Source: Sphingomonadaceae bacterium
GTDB lineage: Bacteria; Pseudomonadota; Alphaproteobacteria; Sphingomonadales; Sphingomonadaceae
Length of the DNA stretch: 64,000 bases
Assembly: GCA_947451145.1 (NCBI GenBank)
Contig: CANFXW010000008.1
Location: 62,001 to 126,000, forward strand
Direction of reading: 5' to 3'
The notes under the pieces are model-generated. The model searched no databases. It saw only the letters and a program-made list of their open reading frames with translations, and was not told where the DNA came from. The translations under genes were made by a program, and so were the position numbers. Numbering within the stretch: position 1 is the stretch's first letter; each line of letters begins with the position of its first letter. Below are positions 8,792-17,435 of the stretch, one piece after another.

Positions 8792-11563
8792 TCAGAACTT
8801 CTTGCGCAGTTCCACCGAGATCATCCGGCCCAGCACGCTTGCATTGGCCGAATCGAAGATCTGGTTGGTCGAAACGCGGGCAAACGGCGGGTCCTTGTCG
8901 AGCAGGTTTTGTGCCGAAACCGAGATTGAGAGATCGCGGAGTGGGCCGTTGTCCTGCGCAAAGGCATAGGTGACAGTGGCATCGACGGTCATATTCGCCG
9001 CAACGCGTTCGTCCTGTGTCGCCGGAGCGACGATAGCCGGAGTGAACAGGTTGTTCGCGATCAGGGAAACGACCCGGTAGGAGTTGGCGTAGTTGTAGAA
9101 AGTGTTGACCGAAAGGCCGCCGGTGCGGAAGCCGATCTGGCCGCGTGCCTTGAACTTCAGCGGGAAGTTCGCGTTGTTGACGCGGTCAACAGTCGCGCCG
9201 CCGGGGACAGCCTGATAATCATAGCTGAATACGCGGGTGCCGCTGAGGCCCAGCGTCCAGTCAACCGGTCCGGTGCCGAACTGGTACTGCAGCTGGAAGT
9301 CCAGCCCAGCCATCTTGACCCGGCCAACATTGCGCTTGCGGCCATCGACGATGGCATAAACGTTGGGTGTTGTGCCGCCGGTAAACAGGGTGAACTGGGT
9401 CGGTGCCGAATAGAAGCCCGAGTTGATCTGGGCCTGGATCGCATTGAGCTGGTTCACAAAGTCCGCAGCGGTGCTGAAGGTCACGAATGATGCCAGCGCC
9501 GGATCGGAGAACACAGCCGGGTTGTTACCCAGAGTGTCGATCACGTTCTTGTAGTCGATCTTGAAGTAGTTGACAGACGCGGTGAAGCCCGAAACCAGCT
9601 GCGGCCTTACCTCTAGGCCGAATGACCAGGTCTTTGCGGTTTCCGGCCCAACGCTGGCATTGCCGCCCAGCAGGGTCAGGACGTTCTTGCCGGTTCCGGC
9701 AATCGTGTTGCTCGCCGAAAGCGACGGGGTCGAGCGCGGATCGCTGTCCGAAAGGGTCGGCGCGCGGAATGATGTGCCATAGCTGCCCCGCAACGTCAGG
9801 CCCGAAACCGGCTCCCACTTGATGCCGAACTTCGGATTGGTCGTCTTGCCGAAGTCGCTGTAGTCATCATGGCGAACGGCGGCATTCAGCTCGAGCGACT
9901 GGATGCCGCCCATTGCATTGCCTGATCCCACAAGCGGGACGATCACTTCGGCATAGGCCGACTTGATGTTGCGGGTTTTGCCGAAATCGGCAGTCTGCAC
10001 CATCGTCTGCAGATCAGGTCCACGGGTTCCTGAGTTGGTGAAGTTACGCGCGGCAAGCGTTTCCCTCAGGTACTGGCCGCCCACGGCCAGTTTGATGTCA
10101 CCGCCGCCGATGGTTGCCAGTGTGCCGTCCACCTTGGCGTTGACGATGTGCGCCTTGTACCAGATCGCAAAGTTGGTGAAGCCCATGATCCTCTGGAGTG
10201 CCGCCTGGTTAGAAGCGGATGCTGATGAACCAAAGGGATTGAGGCAGAAGCCTGCCACAGTGCACTTCACGGCAAGATTGAGCTGGGCAACATTGGGCTC
10301 GCCGGTGCTCTGAAGCTCAGCGTAATTGTTGTTGAAAGTATATGATGCGCCGAAGTTCCAGTTCGAACCCAGCTTCAGATCAAAACCGGTCGCAACCTGC
10401 GTTGCGATGTCGGTTGAATAGGCTGTGCGACCACCGAAGTCGGGGAAGGTGGTATATTCCACTGCCTCGGTCGTCGCGCTCTGGCCGGTGACGGTGATGA
10501 AATTCGGGTTGGTATTGGGAACTGCAACCGAGCTGATCGTCGGCGACCCGCGATAGAACTCGCCCTTGCGCTCGGAGTAGAATGCTTCTGTCCACAGCGA
10601 GAGGTTGTTCGTCACATCGGTGCGCAGTGTGCCGATCAGGTTCAAGCGCTTGTTGGCCGGCATTACCGTCTGCAGCAGCGAAGTCGGCAGGCGGTTAGGA
10701 GTGGTCGAAAGCTGGGCCTGGGTCACACCGACACCCGAGCCCGCCGGCAGGCCAAAACGGGTTGTGCCGAATACGAGGTTGCCCGGGGCACCACCGAACG
10801 AGCAGTTGTTGGTGCCGCCCACTGCCGTCTGGTCGCAGATGAAAAACGGCGCACGGTCTGACTGGAGCAACTGGTCGTTCCAGCTGTACTCGGCAGCGAG
10901 CATCACGCGACCGGTGCTCCACTTTCTGCCTACGATTCCGCTGAGGGTTTTGGTGCTGTAATCGCTGGCAGCGCCATAGCGGCCGCGGAATTCGGCGCCA
11001 TCAACGTCGGTACGCAGGATCAGGTTGGCAACGCCGGCAACCGCGTCGGAGCCGTAGGTTGCAGAAGCACCGTCTGCGACCACGTCGATGCGGCCAAGGG
11101 CGATTGCGGGAATGGTGTTGGGATCGAAAAGCTGTCCACCGAAGCCGCCAACCGGCACGCGGCGGCCGTTAACCAGGCTCAAGGTGGCCTGGATACCGAG
11201 ACCGCGAATGTTCAGGCCATTGGCGCGGCCGATGTTCAGGTTGGCGTTGTTGGCAGAGGTGTTGGTCGAGGCTTCTCCCAGGCCGATTCCCGATACCTGC
11301 GGGATCGACTTCAGGATGTCGGTCGTGGTCAGCAGGCCTGTCTTCTGGATGTCAGTGGCAGTAACCGAAATGATCGAAGAGCCCACAGGCGCAGCGCCGC
11401 GAATGATCGTGCCGGTGACGACAATTTCCCCGGCCTTTTCCTGATCTGAGCCAGCAGCTGCGGCTTCATCGGCCTTTGCTGCTACCGGCATCGTGGTGAT
11501 CGCGGTGGCAATCGCGAAAGCGCTTACATTGCGTAGCGTGCGATGGGTGAAAATTTTGGTCAT
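8792..11563 (-). CDS. TonB-dependent outer-membrane receptor
   Basis: A 923-residue outer-membrane active transporter powered by TonB-ExbBD. It has a signal peptide (about 1-31, ending near 'AAKADE'), TonB-box-like 'EIVVTG', and a plug domain with 'GLNIRGLG', 'LSLVNGRRV' and 'ADGASATYGSDAVAGVANLI'. A 22-strand-type barrel with 'LRGSYGTSFRAPTL' follows, closing on a C-terminal Phe as expected for outer-membrane insertion. There is no STN signalling domain at the N-terminus. A GAGGAG ribosome site precedes ATG 11563. It is divergent from the CocE hydrolase with a strong palindrome between. In sphingomonads such receptors usually import oligosaccharides, siderophores or aromatic compounds; the ligand here is unknown. 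Confidence 0.95.
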   Translation of the reverse strand: MTKIFTHRTLRNVSAFAIATAITTMPVAAKADEAAAAGSDQEKAGEIVVTGTIIRGAAPVGSSIISVTATDIQKTGLLTTTDILKSIPQVSGIGLGEASTNTSANNANLNIGRANGLNIRGLGIQATLSLVNGRRVPVGGFGGQLFDPNTIPAIALGRIDVVADGASATYGSDAVAGVANLILRTDVDGAEFRGRYGAASDYSTKTLSGIVGRKWSTGRVMLAAEYSWNDQLLQSDRAPFFICDQTAVGGTNNCSFGGAPGNLVFGTTRFGLPAGSGVGVTQAQLSTTPNRLPTSLLQTVMPANKRLNLIGTLRTDVTNNLSLWTEAFYSERKGEFYRGSPTISSVAVPNTNPNFITVTGQSATTEAVEYTTFPDFGGRTAYSTDIATQVATGFDLKLGSNWNFGASYTFNNNYAELQSTGEPNVAQLNLAVKCTVAGFCLNPFGSSASASNQAALQRIMGFTNFAIWYKAHIVNAKVDGTLATIGGGDIKLAVGGQYLRETLAARNFTNSGTRGPDLQTMVQTADFGKTRNIKSAYAEVIVPLVGSGNAMGGIQSLELNAAVRHDDYSDFGKTTNPKFGIKWEPVSGLTLRGSYGTSFRAPTLSDSDPRSTPSLSASNTIAGTGKNVLTLLGGNASVGPETAKTWSFGLEVRPQLVSGFTASVNYFKIDYKNVIDTLGNNPAVFSDPALASFVTFSTAADFVNQLNAIQAQINSGFYSAPTQFTLFTGGTTPNVYAIVDGRKRNVGRVKMAGLDFQLQYQFGTGPVDWTLGLSGTRVFSYDYQAVPGGATVDRVNNANFPLKFKARGQIGFRTGGLSVNTFYNYANSYRVVSLIANNLFTPAIVAPATQDERVAANMTVDATVTYAFAQDNGPLRDLSISVSAQNLLDKDPPFARVSTNQIFDSANASVLGRMISVELRKKF

Positions 11564-11671
11564 TGGTAAAGCTCCTCATCCCGGGTTTTTTGCGGCCCTA
11601 GCGGAAATGGTGGACAAGAACAACTATCTCTATCACACCTTAGTTCGATCTCGCGCGCCCGGAAGCGAGGC

Positions 11672-11689
11672 CATTTTTCATGAAAAATG
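11672..11689. promoter_or_regulatory. 18-bp perfect palindrome, candidate operator
   Basis: CATTTTTCATGAAAAATG is perfectly self-complementary over 18 bases. It lies in the divergent promoter region of the TonB receptor and the CocE hydrolase, 13 bases before the hydrolase ATG (11703). This is a typical repressor position. No regulator gene lies immediately beside it; the nearest is the LacI gene at 6397-7398. Confidence 0.5.
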
Positions 11690-11702
11690 TAAGGGAATTA
11701 GG

Positions 11703-13718
11703 ATGTTGAGAAAGGTATTCGCCGTAGCGACTCTGCTGGCGGTCGCTCCGGCGATTGCAGAAGTTGCGCGCACTGTGTTCCTTGAGCAACAGTCACCGGC
11801 AAGCACTTTCGCCAGCTATCGCCGCGCCGCGGCCTATGCGACGGTGCGCGATGGAACGCGATTGGCGGTGACAATCTACCTGCCCACTGGCGGTGCCGAG
11901 AACCAACCCCGCTTTCCCGTTCTGCTGTGGTACCACCCGGGCCACCGCGAGAGCATCGACGTGAAAACCGGAGCTATCCGTCCGACCATGGCCCCGGCGG
12001 ACATCGCCTTTTTCACCGCCCACGGCTATGCCGTTGCGATTGCCGAGATGCGCGGCAGCGGAGCCTCCTTTGGCACGCGTGAACTTGATCGCGGACCGCA
12101 GATCGCCCGCGATGGCAAGGATCTGGTCGATTGGCTGGCGCGGCAAGACTGGTCTGATGGCAAGGCCGGGATGATCGGCGCATCTTATCAGGGTTTTGCC
12201 CAGTATGCCGTCGCTTCACAGCGTCCCAAAGCGCTCAAGGCAATCTTCCCCGAGATCGCCGGGTTCGATGACTATACCTCAATGTTCCACGCCGGGGGCG
12301 CAATGATCACGGCGTTGTCAGATTCGGCCTCTACCTCAATTAGGCATGATGATCTCAACGACTATCTGCCCGAATCCGCCCGGAAGCATCTCCCTTCGGT
12401 TCCAGTGATCGATGAAGATGGCGATGGTGACCTCGCCGATGAAATCCCGTTCGACAAGAACGGCAACGGCTCGTTCCTTGATGACGGTCCGCCCACCTAT
12501 GCCGATGGCAAGCCGCGTGCCGATATCTATTACAAGGCGGCGCTCGATCACCTGAACAACCGCAATCTGCCGGTCGAGCTTGTCGCCGCTGCTCCCTTTC
12601 GCGATTCACCGATTGCCGGGACGCCGCACCGCTATGTCGATCTCGATCCCGGCAACAAGCCCGCCGAGATCGCGGCCAGCGGGATCGCAGTCTACAACCG
12701 CGGTGGCTGGTTTGATTACCATGCGCGTGACACGGTGATGTGGTTCGCGACGTTGAAGGGCAAAACGCCAACCCGCGTGATGATGGCACCGGTCGGACAT
12801 GGCGGGCTTCCGGCGGAAGTGGGCGATTCGATCTATCGCGCCGGACCCTATCTGGCACTGTTCGGTGACAAGGATTCGACCAACGCAGTGATGAACCGCG
12901 AAAAGCTCGCCTTCTTCGACCACTACATCAAGGGATTGAACAACGGTTTTGATCAGCGCCCACCGGTGCTGCTCTATGTAATGGGCAAAGGCTGGCGCTA
13001 CGAGAACGAATGGCCGCTGAAACGTGCAAAGGCGCTGCACCTGTCCTTCGCCAAGAACAATGCGCTGGTCCCCGGACCCGCAGCCAAGGGCAGCGACAAC
13101 TGGCGCGCAGACCTGACCGCCAGCACACTCACCGGCGGGGCGAACCGCTGGAATTTCGGCATTTCCACCGCCCGGCAACCACTGTCCTTTGATGGACAAG
13201 CGGACAAGCGCTTGGGCTACACCGGGGCGCCGCTTGCCAATGACACCGAAGTGACCGGCCATCCGATTGTCGATGTGGTCCTGTCGTCAAGCGAAGCGGA
13301 GGGTGATGTTTTTGCCTATCTTGAAGATGTCGCACCGGATGGCACCTCGCTGCTCGTCACCGAAGGGCAGCTGCGCGCAAACTATGCCGCGCTGGTGCCG
13401 GGCGGGCCGCATCCCCTGGCAAAGCCTGCGCTGCCGTGGCACGGCTATGCCAAGGCGGACTATCGCGCACAGCCCTTTGTCGCTGGCAAAGTGCTCAAGC
13501 TGAGCTTTGACCTTATGCCCACCGCCTGGGTGTTCCGCAAAGGCCACCGCATCCGCGTCTCGTTGGCGGCAGCCGACTGGCCGAGCTTTGCCCAGCATTC
13601 GGGCCTGAGCCCTGCCAACGATCCCGCGTCAAAGGGCACCAAGATACCGGTCTGGACCGTCCGGCGCGGCCCGGGGCTTTCGGGGATTACCCTGCCCGTG
13701 GTGCCGGCGCGCAAGTAA
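11703..13718 (+). CDS. CocE/NonD family hydrolase (X-Pro peptidase S15 type), exported
   Basis: A 671-residue exported alpha/beta hydrolase with signal peptide 'LLAVAPAIAE'. The catalytic domain shows 'RDGTRLAVTIYLP', 'EMRGSGAS', the nucleophile elbow 'GASYQG', 'GWFDYHARD' and 'APVGHGG' (catalytic His). The C-terminal jelly-roll domain of the CocE/NonD group ends with 'VFRKGHRIRVSLAAADWP'. A striking acidic insertion at about residues 237-263 (D-x-D-G-D-G-D, then 'DKNGNGSFLDD') looks like paired calcium loops. ATG 11703 begins the signal peptide directly; the open frame continues further upstream but without signal-peptide character. The 3' end overlaps the convergent CapA gene by 32 bases. 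It may cleave esters, amides or peptides. Confidence 0.88.
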   Translation: MLRKVFAVATLLAVAPAIAEVARTVFLEQQSPASTFASYRRAAAYATVRDGTRLAVTIYLPTGGAENQPRFPVLLWYHPGHRESIDVKTGAIRPTMAPADIAFFTAHGYAVAIAEMRGSGASFGTRELDRGPQIARDGKDLVDWLARQDWSDGKAGMIGASYQGFAQYAVASQRPKALKAIFPEIAGFDDYTSMFHAGGAMITALSDSASTSIRHDDLNDYLPESARKHLPSVPVIDEDGDGDLADEIPFDKNGNGSFLDDGPPTYADGKPRADIYYKAALDHLNNRNLPVELVAAAPFRDSPIAGTPHRYVDLDPGNKPAEIAASGIAVYNRGGWFDYHARDTVMWFATLKGKTPTRVMMAPVGHGGLPAEVGDSIYRAGPYLALFGDKDSTNAVMNREKLAFFDHYIKGLNNGFDQRPPVLLYVMGKGWRYENEWPLKRAKALHLSFAKNNALVPGPAAKGSDNWRADLTASTLTGGANRWNFGISTARQPLSFDGQADKRLGYTGAPLANDTEVTGHPIVDVVLSSSEAEGDVFAYLEDVAPDGTSLLVTEGQLRANYAALVPGGPHPLAKPALPWHGYAKADYRAQPFVAGKVLKLSFDLMPTAWVFRKGHRIRVSLAAADWPSFAQHSGLSPANDPASKGTKIPVWTVRRGPGLSGITLPVVPARK

Positions 13719-14811
13719 CCTTGCCATTGGCGGAAACGGCATAATCGCTGTTGAGCCCGGCTTCGGCGGTGATGGCGGTGACATAGGCCAGCCACTCGGC
13801 GAACTCTGGTGCTCCGGGCGAGAGCGGCTGCGGCACTGAGTCGTCGTCGATCCGGCACGGCTGGAGCTGCACCGAGGGGCCAGATTCTCCGGCAAAGTCC
13901 AGCCAGGCGATCACCGAATGCCGCGTTTCCGGCGGTGTCTGGTATTTCGCTTTGGGCTGCCAACCTTTGGAAAGCGTTTGCAGGTGGGCAAAGCTTTCAT
14001 GTGCGGCGATGTTCTCGTCAAAGGCGGAGGGTTGTTCGATGGCGAAGTTACCCAGGCTGTAAAACACCGGCTTGCCATCGATAAACTCCACGCCCTTGAG
14101 CAGGTGGGGGTGGTGGCCAAGAATGGCGTCGGCACCGGCGCGGATCGCCGCGCGGGCAATCTCGCGCTGGTAACCGGCGACTTCGGCGCGAACGAAATGG
14201 ATGCCCCAGTGGATCGAGATCAGCACCGCATCGGCGCTTGCCCGGGCGGCGCGAATGTCTGCTTCCATCGCGGCAAGGTCGGCGCGGTCGGCGAAGGTGT
14301 GGATGCGCGGCGGGGTGCCGGGCTGGTCATGCTCGATCTGCTCGTACTGGGTATGCGCGCGCAAGGGGGCGCAGCCGGGGCGGCTGGCATCGGCGGCATA
14401 GCCAGCGGGCAGGATCGAGGAATAGGCGAGCACGGCGACCCGCTTGCCCGCCGCCTCCAGCAGCGCGGGCTGCTGCGCTTCGGCAAGGTTGGCCCCGCCG
14501 CCGCACAGGGCGATCCCCGCGCCGCCAAGGTGAGTCAGGGTATCGGTCAGCGCGACAGTGCCGAAATCGAGCGCATGATTGCCTGCAATCGACAACACAT
14601 CAAACCCGGCCTCGCGCAGCACCGGCGCCACCTCCGGCCCGGTCCGCATGGCGAGCCGCGCGTGGGGGCTGGGTGAGCCCCGGTCCGATACCGGGCATTC
14701 CATCTGGCCAAAACACAAGTCCGCGCTCCGGAGTGATGATGCGGTTGCCGCAAAGATTGTCGCCGGGTCGGTCCGGCGCGGGGCGACATCGCCGACTGCA
14801 CAGATCAACAA
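13687..14811 (-). CDS. CapA-family metallophosphatase-like protein (copy 1)
   Basis: A 374-residue protein of the CapA/PgsA calcineurin-like superfamily. Metal-site motifs are all present: 'AVGDVAPRR', 'GQMECPV', 'IAGNHALDFG', 'HWGIHF' and 'GHHPHLLKG', followed by the family's 'IDGKPVFYSLGNF'. There is no membrane anchor, so it is probably cytoplasmic. TTG 14811 is preferred because AAGGAG lies 7 bases upstream (14819-14824) and the product then starts at the first beta strand; a longer frame starts at TTG 14889. It is divergent from the tannase gene. The precise reaction is unknown. Classical CapA takes part in poly-gamma-glutamate export, but no capB/capC partners are here. Two paralogues lie at 17436 and 26948. 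Confidence 0.85.
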   Translation of the reverse strand: MLICAVGDVAPRRTDPATIFAATASSLRSADLCFGQMECPVSDRGSPSPHARLAMRTGPEVAPVLREAGFDVLSIAGNHALDFGTVALTDTLTHLGGAGIALCGGGANLAEAQQPALLEAAGKRVAVLAYSSILPAGYAADASRPGCAPLRAHTQYEQIEHDQPGTPPRIHTFADRADLAAMEADIRAARASADAVLISIHWGIHFVRAEVAGYQREIARAAIRAGADAILGHHPHLLKGVEFIDGKPVFYSLGNFAIEQPSAFDENIAAHESFAHLQTLSKGWQPKAKYQTPPETRHSVIAWLDFAGESGPSVQLQPCRIDDDSVPQPLSPGAPEFAEWLAYVTAITAEAGLNSDYAVSANGKVTCAPAPRAG

Positions 14812-14903
14812 TTGTCCACTCCTTATCGCCGCAGCCAACAAACGCATTGCCTCGGCACCATCCCCGTTGCAAGCTATGGCTAATAGCAAAAAGGGAGTGA
14901 GCG

Positions 14904-16427
14904 ATGGCTCAGGTCAGGCGAAACAGAAATGCATTGCTTGCCGCGGCTGCCTTGGTGTCCATTGCGGCACCCGCAGCCGCACAGGCCGCAACCGCCTGCG
15001 ACCAGCTTACCGCGCTGCGCATTCCCGATGTCCGCATCGTCCGCACCACAGAGGTGAAGCCCGATCCGGTGTGGATGGCCCCGCAGGCCCAGCCGCCCTC
15101 AAGTTACATCGCCCCGGTGCGCCACCCGTTCTGCCGGGTGGAAGGCGTGATCGAGGACGAGATCGGCTTCGAGATATGGCTGCCCACCGCAGCCAACTGG
15201 ACCGGGCGGATGCTAGGCACCGGCAACGGCGGTTTTGCCGGGTTCTTCCGTTACGAAGGTCTGGCGCGCGGTGTTGAACGCGGCTTTGCAAGCGCTTCCA
15301 CTGATACTGGTCACAAGATTTCGGAGGTCAACTGGCCGATCGGCCATCCGCGTCGTCTGGAGAATTACGGCCACCGCGCGCAGCACTTGCTGGCGGTGAA
15401 TGCGAAGCAGATCATCGCCGCCTTCTATGGCCGCAAGCCTGACCATAACTACTTCATGGGCTGCTCGGGCGGCGGCATGCAGGGCATGAACGAGGTGCAG
15501 AAATATCCCGCCGATTATGACGGGATCATTGCCGGGGCGCATGGCCGCTCGATCGTCGGCATCTCGGCGCGCTGGCTGACATCGGCGCTGGTCGCCAAGT
15601 ATCAGCCCGCCGGTTTCCTGACCGCCGCAGACTGGAAGCGGGTAGCCGATACGGCGACAAAGCTGTGCGATGGCAAGGATGGGCTGGTTGACGGCATCAT
15701 CAATGATCCCCGCCAGTGCAAGTTCGATATCGGGCAGACCCCCGGGCTGACGCCAGCGCAAATCGACGCGGGCCGTAAGCTCTATGGTCCGGTGCTCGGC
15801 AGGGACGGCGTGGTGCTCTACCCCGGTTTCACCCCCGGCGTCGCCTATCAGCCGGTCAGCGAGCCGGGCCGCGCTGGCGAAGTTTTTGCCCAGTGGCTCT
15901 ATGGCGATCCCGATTGGGATTTCCGCCAGTTCGATGCCGGGCGCGACGTGCCGCTGGCCGAGGCGGTGGCACCCGGCGCCGCGCCCAGCAATCCCAATCT
16001 CGAGCCGTTTTTTGCCCGTGGCGGCAAGCTGATCAGCTTCCACGGCTGGACCGATCCGATCGTCCCGGTGCAGGCGACAGTGGACTATTACGAGAGCGTC
16101 CAGCGCTATCTGGGGGCCGAAAAGACGGCGAAGTCCTACAAGCTCTATCTCGCCAGCGGCATGGATCACTGCCGGGGCGGCACCGGGCCGGATACTTTCG
16201 GCTTCTTTGGCGAGGACCAGCCCGATCCCAACCCCGGCAACGACATGCTGATGGCGATGACCGAATGGGTGGAAAAAGGCATCGAGCCCACCCGTATTGT
16301 TGCCGCCAAGCTGAGCGGCGGCAAAGTCACCATGACCCGCCCTGTTTGCCAGTGGCCACAGGTGCTGCGCTATAACGGCAAGGGCGATCCCAATTCGGCA
16401 GAGAGCTTCACTTGCGCCAAAAGCTGA
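14904..16427 (+). CDS. Tannase/feruloyl-esterase family protein, exported
   Basis: A 507-residue secreted esterase. A signal peptide ('ALVSIAAPAAAQA') is followed by a tannase-family alpha/beta hydrolase: nucleophile in 'GCSGGGMQG', calcium-binding lid 'CDGKDGLVDGII...C' with paired Cys, Asp in 'HGWTDPIVP', and His in 'GMDHC'. Family members cut ester bonds of phenolic acids (gallates, ferulates, MHET). GGGAG (14893-14897) lies 6 bases before ATG 14904. It heads an operon with another hydrolase, CapA copy 2, a DMT-like membrane protein and an MmgE/PrpD protein. This context fits plant-phenolic ester breakdown (inference). Confidence 0.9.
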   Translation: MAQVRRNRNALLAAAALVSIAAPAAAQAATACDQLTALRIPDVRIVRTTEVKPDPVWMAPQAQPPSSYIAPVRHPFCRVEGVIEDEIGFEIWLPTAANWTGRMLGTGNGGFAGFFRYEGLARGVERGFASASTDTGHKISEVNWPIGHPRRLENYGHRAQHLLAVNAKQIIAAFYGRKPDHNYFMGCSGGGMQGMNEVQKYPADYDGIIAGAHGRSIVGISARWLTSALVAKYQPAGFLTAADWKRVADTATKLCDGKDGLVDGIINDPRQCKFDIGQTPGLTPAQIDAGRKLYGPVLGRDGVVLYPGFTPGVAYQPVSEPGRAGEVFAQWLYGDPDWDFRQFDAGRDVPLAEAVAPGAAPSNPNLEPFFARGGKLISFHGWTDPIVPVQATVDYYESVQRYLGAEKTAKSYKLYLASGMDHCRGGTGPDTFGFFGEDQPDPNPGNDMLMAMTEWVEKGIEPTRIVAAKLSGGKVTMTRPVCQWPQVLRYNGKGDPNSAESFTCAKS

Positions 16428-16462
16428 TCGTTAGCCCCAAATAATCGAGAGGAACCCAAACC

Positions 16463-17425
16463 ATGCTTCGCAAGCTCGCCATTCTTGCCTTCGCCATTGG
16501 CGCAACCGCGCTTTCTGCGCAGGAAGCCCCGCCGCCAAAGGCACCGTCCAAGCCTTTTGGGATCGTCGGCGCGGCGAGCGGCACCGGGGCAACCCCGGCA
16601 GTGGCGGAATATCTCGCGACCATGCCCGATCACACCTTCTATCATCCCGAAAACATGCCCAAGACGCCGATGCCGATCCTGCTGTGGGGCAACGGCGGCT
16701 GTGCCGATAACAGCCTGTCCGCCGCGCAATTCCTGCGCGAGGTTTCCAGCCACGGCTATTTCGTCGTTGTCGCCGGGCCGCCGCGATCCGAGCGCGCACT
16801 CACGGCTCCGGTGCGGATGACCGATCCTCCGGCGGTCGATGCCAACCGCAATGCCCAGATTGCCAAGCGCGGCCCCGATGCGACGTCGCCCGAGCAGATC
16901 CTTGCCGGACTCGACTGGCTTATCAAGCAGAACGCCGATCCCAAAAGCCGCTATTATCACCATGTTGACCCTTCAAAGGTGGCCGTGATGGGCCATTCCT
17001 GCGGCGGGCTTCAGGCGATCCGCATCTCGGCCGATCCGCGAATCAAGGCGACCATGCTGTTCAACAGCGGCGTGTTCAACAATGCGATGGAGGGCCGCTC
17101 CGCGCTGTCGATTACCAAGAAGGAGCTCGACAAGCTGCATGCCCCTATAGCCTATATCATCGGCGGTCCGGCGGATATTGCCTGGCCGCAGGCGATTGAT
17201 GATGTCGCGAGGATCGTTCACGTGCCGCTGTTCTTCGCCCACACACCGATTGGCCACGGCGGGACCTTCTGGACTGCGCCGAATGGCGGTTATTACAGCG
17301 TGATCGCGCGGCACTGGCTGGACTTCAACCTGAAGGGCAGCGCCAAGGGCGGCGCGTTCTTCAAGGGCAAGAACTGCGGCCTGTGCAAGGTGCCGGACTG
17401 GTCCGTGCCGCGGCCGCTGTGGTGA
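16463..17425 (+). CDS. Exported alpha/beta hydrolase (dienelactone-hydrolase/PET-hydrolase-like fold)
   Basis: A 320-residue protein with a signal peptide ('AIGATALSAQ') and a compact alpha/beta hydrolase core. It shows 'LLWGNGGC' (oxyanion strand), nucleophile elbow 'GHSCGG', 'IGGPADIAWPQA' in the region of the acid residue, and 'GHGGTF' as the catalytic His. A C-terminal Cys pair ('CGLC') may form a disulphide. It lies 35 bases after the tannase and has its own GAGAGGAA site. Probably a second esterase acting on the same substrate family (inference). A cytosolic function is unlikely because of the signal peptide. Confidence 0.8.
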   Translation: MLRKLAILAFAIGATALSAQEAPPPKAPSKPFGIVGAASGTGATPAVAEYLATMPDHTFYHPENMPKTPMPILLWGNGGCADNSLSAAQFLREVSSHGYFVVVAGPPRSERALTAPVRMTDPPAVDANRNAQIAKRGPDATSPEQILAGLDWLIKQNADPKSRYYHHVDPSKVAVMGHSCGGLQAIRISADPRIKATMLFNSGVFNNAMEGRSALSITKKELDKLHAPIAYIIGGPADIAWPQAIDDVARIVHVPLFFAHTPIGHGGTFWTAPNGGYYSVIARHWLDFNLKGSAKGGAFFKGKNCGLCKVPDWSVPRPLW

Positions 17426-17435
17426 GTGCAACCGA

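Noticed and set aside
15213..16169. Minus-strand open frame of 318 codons across the tannase gene
   Set aside because: Antisense of a full-length tannase with its catalytic motifs; no signature on the minus strand.
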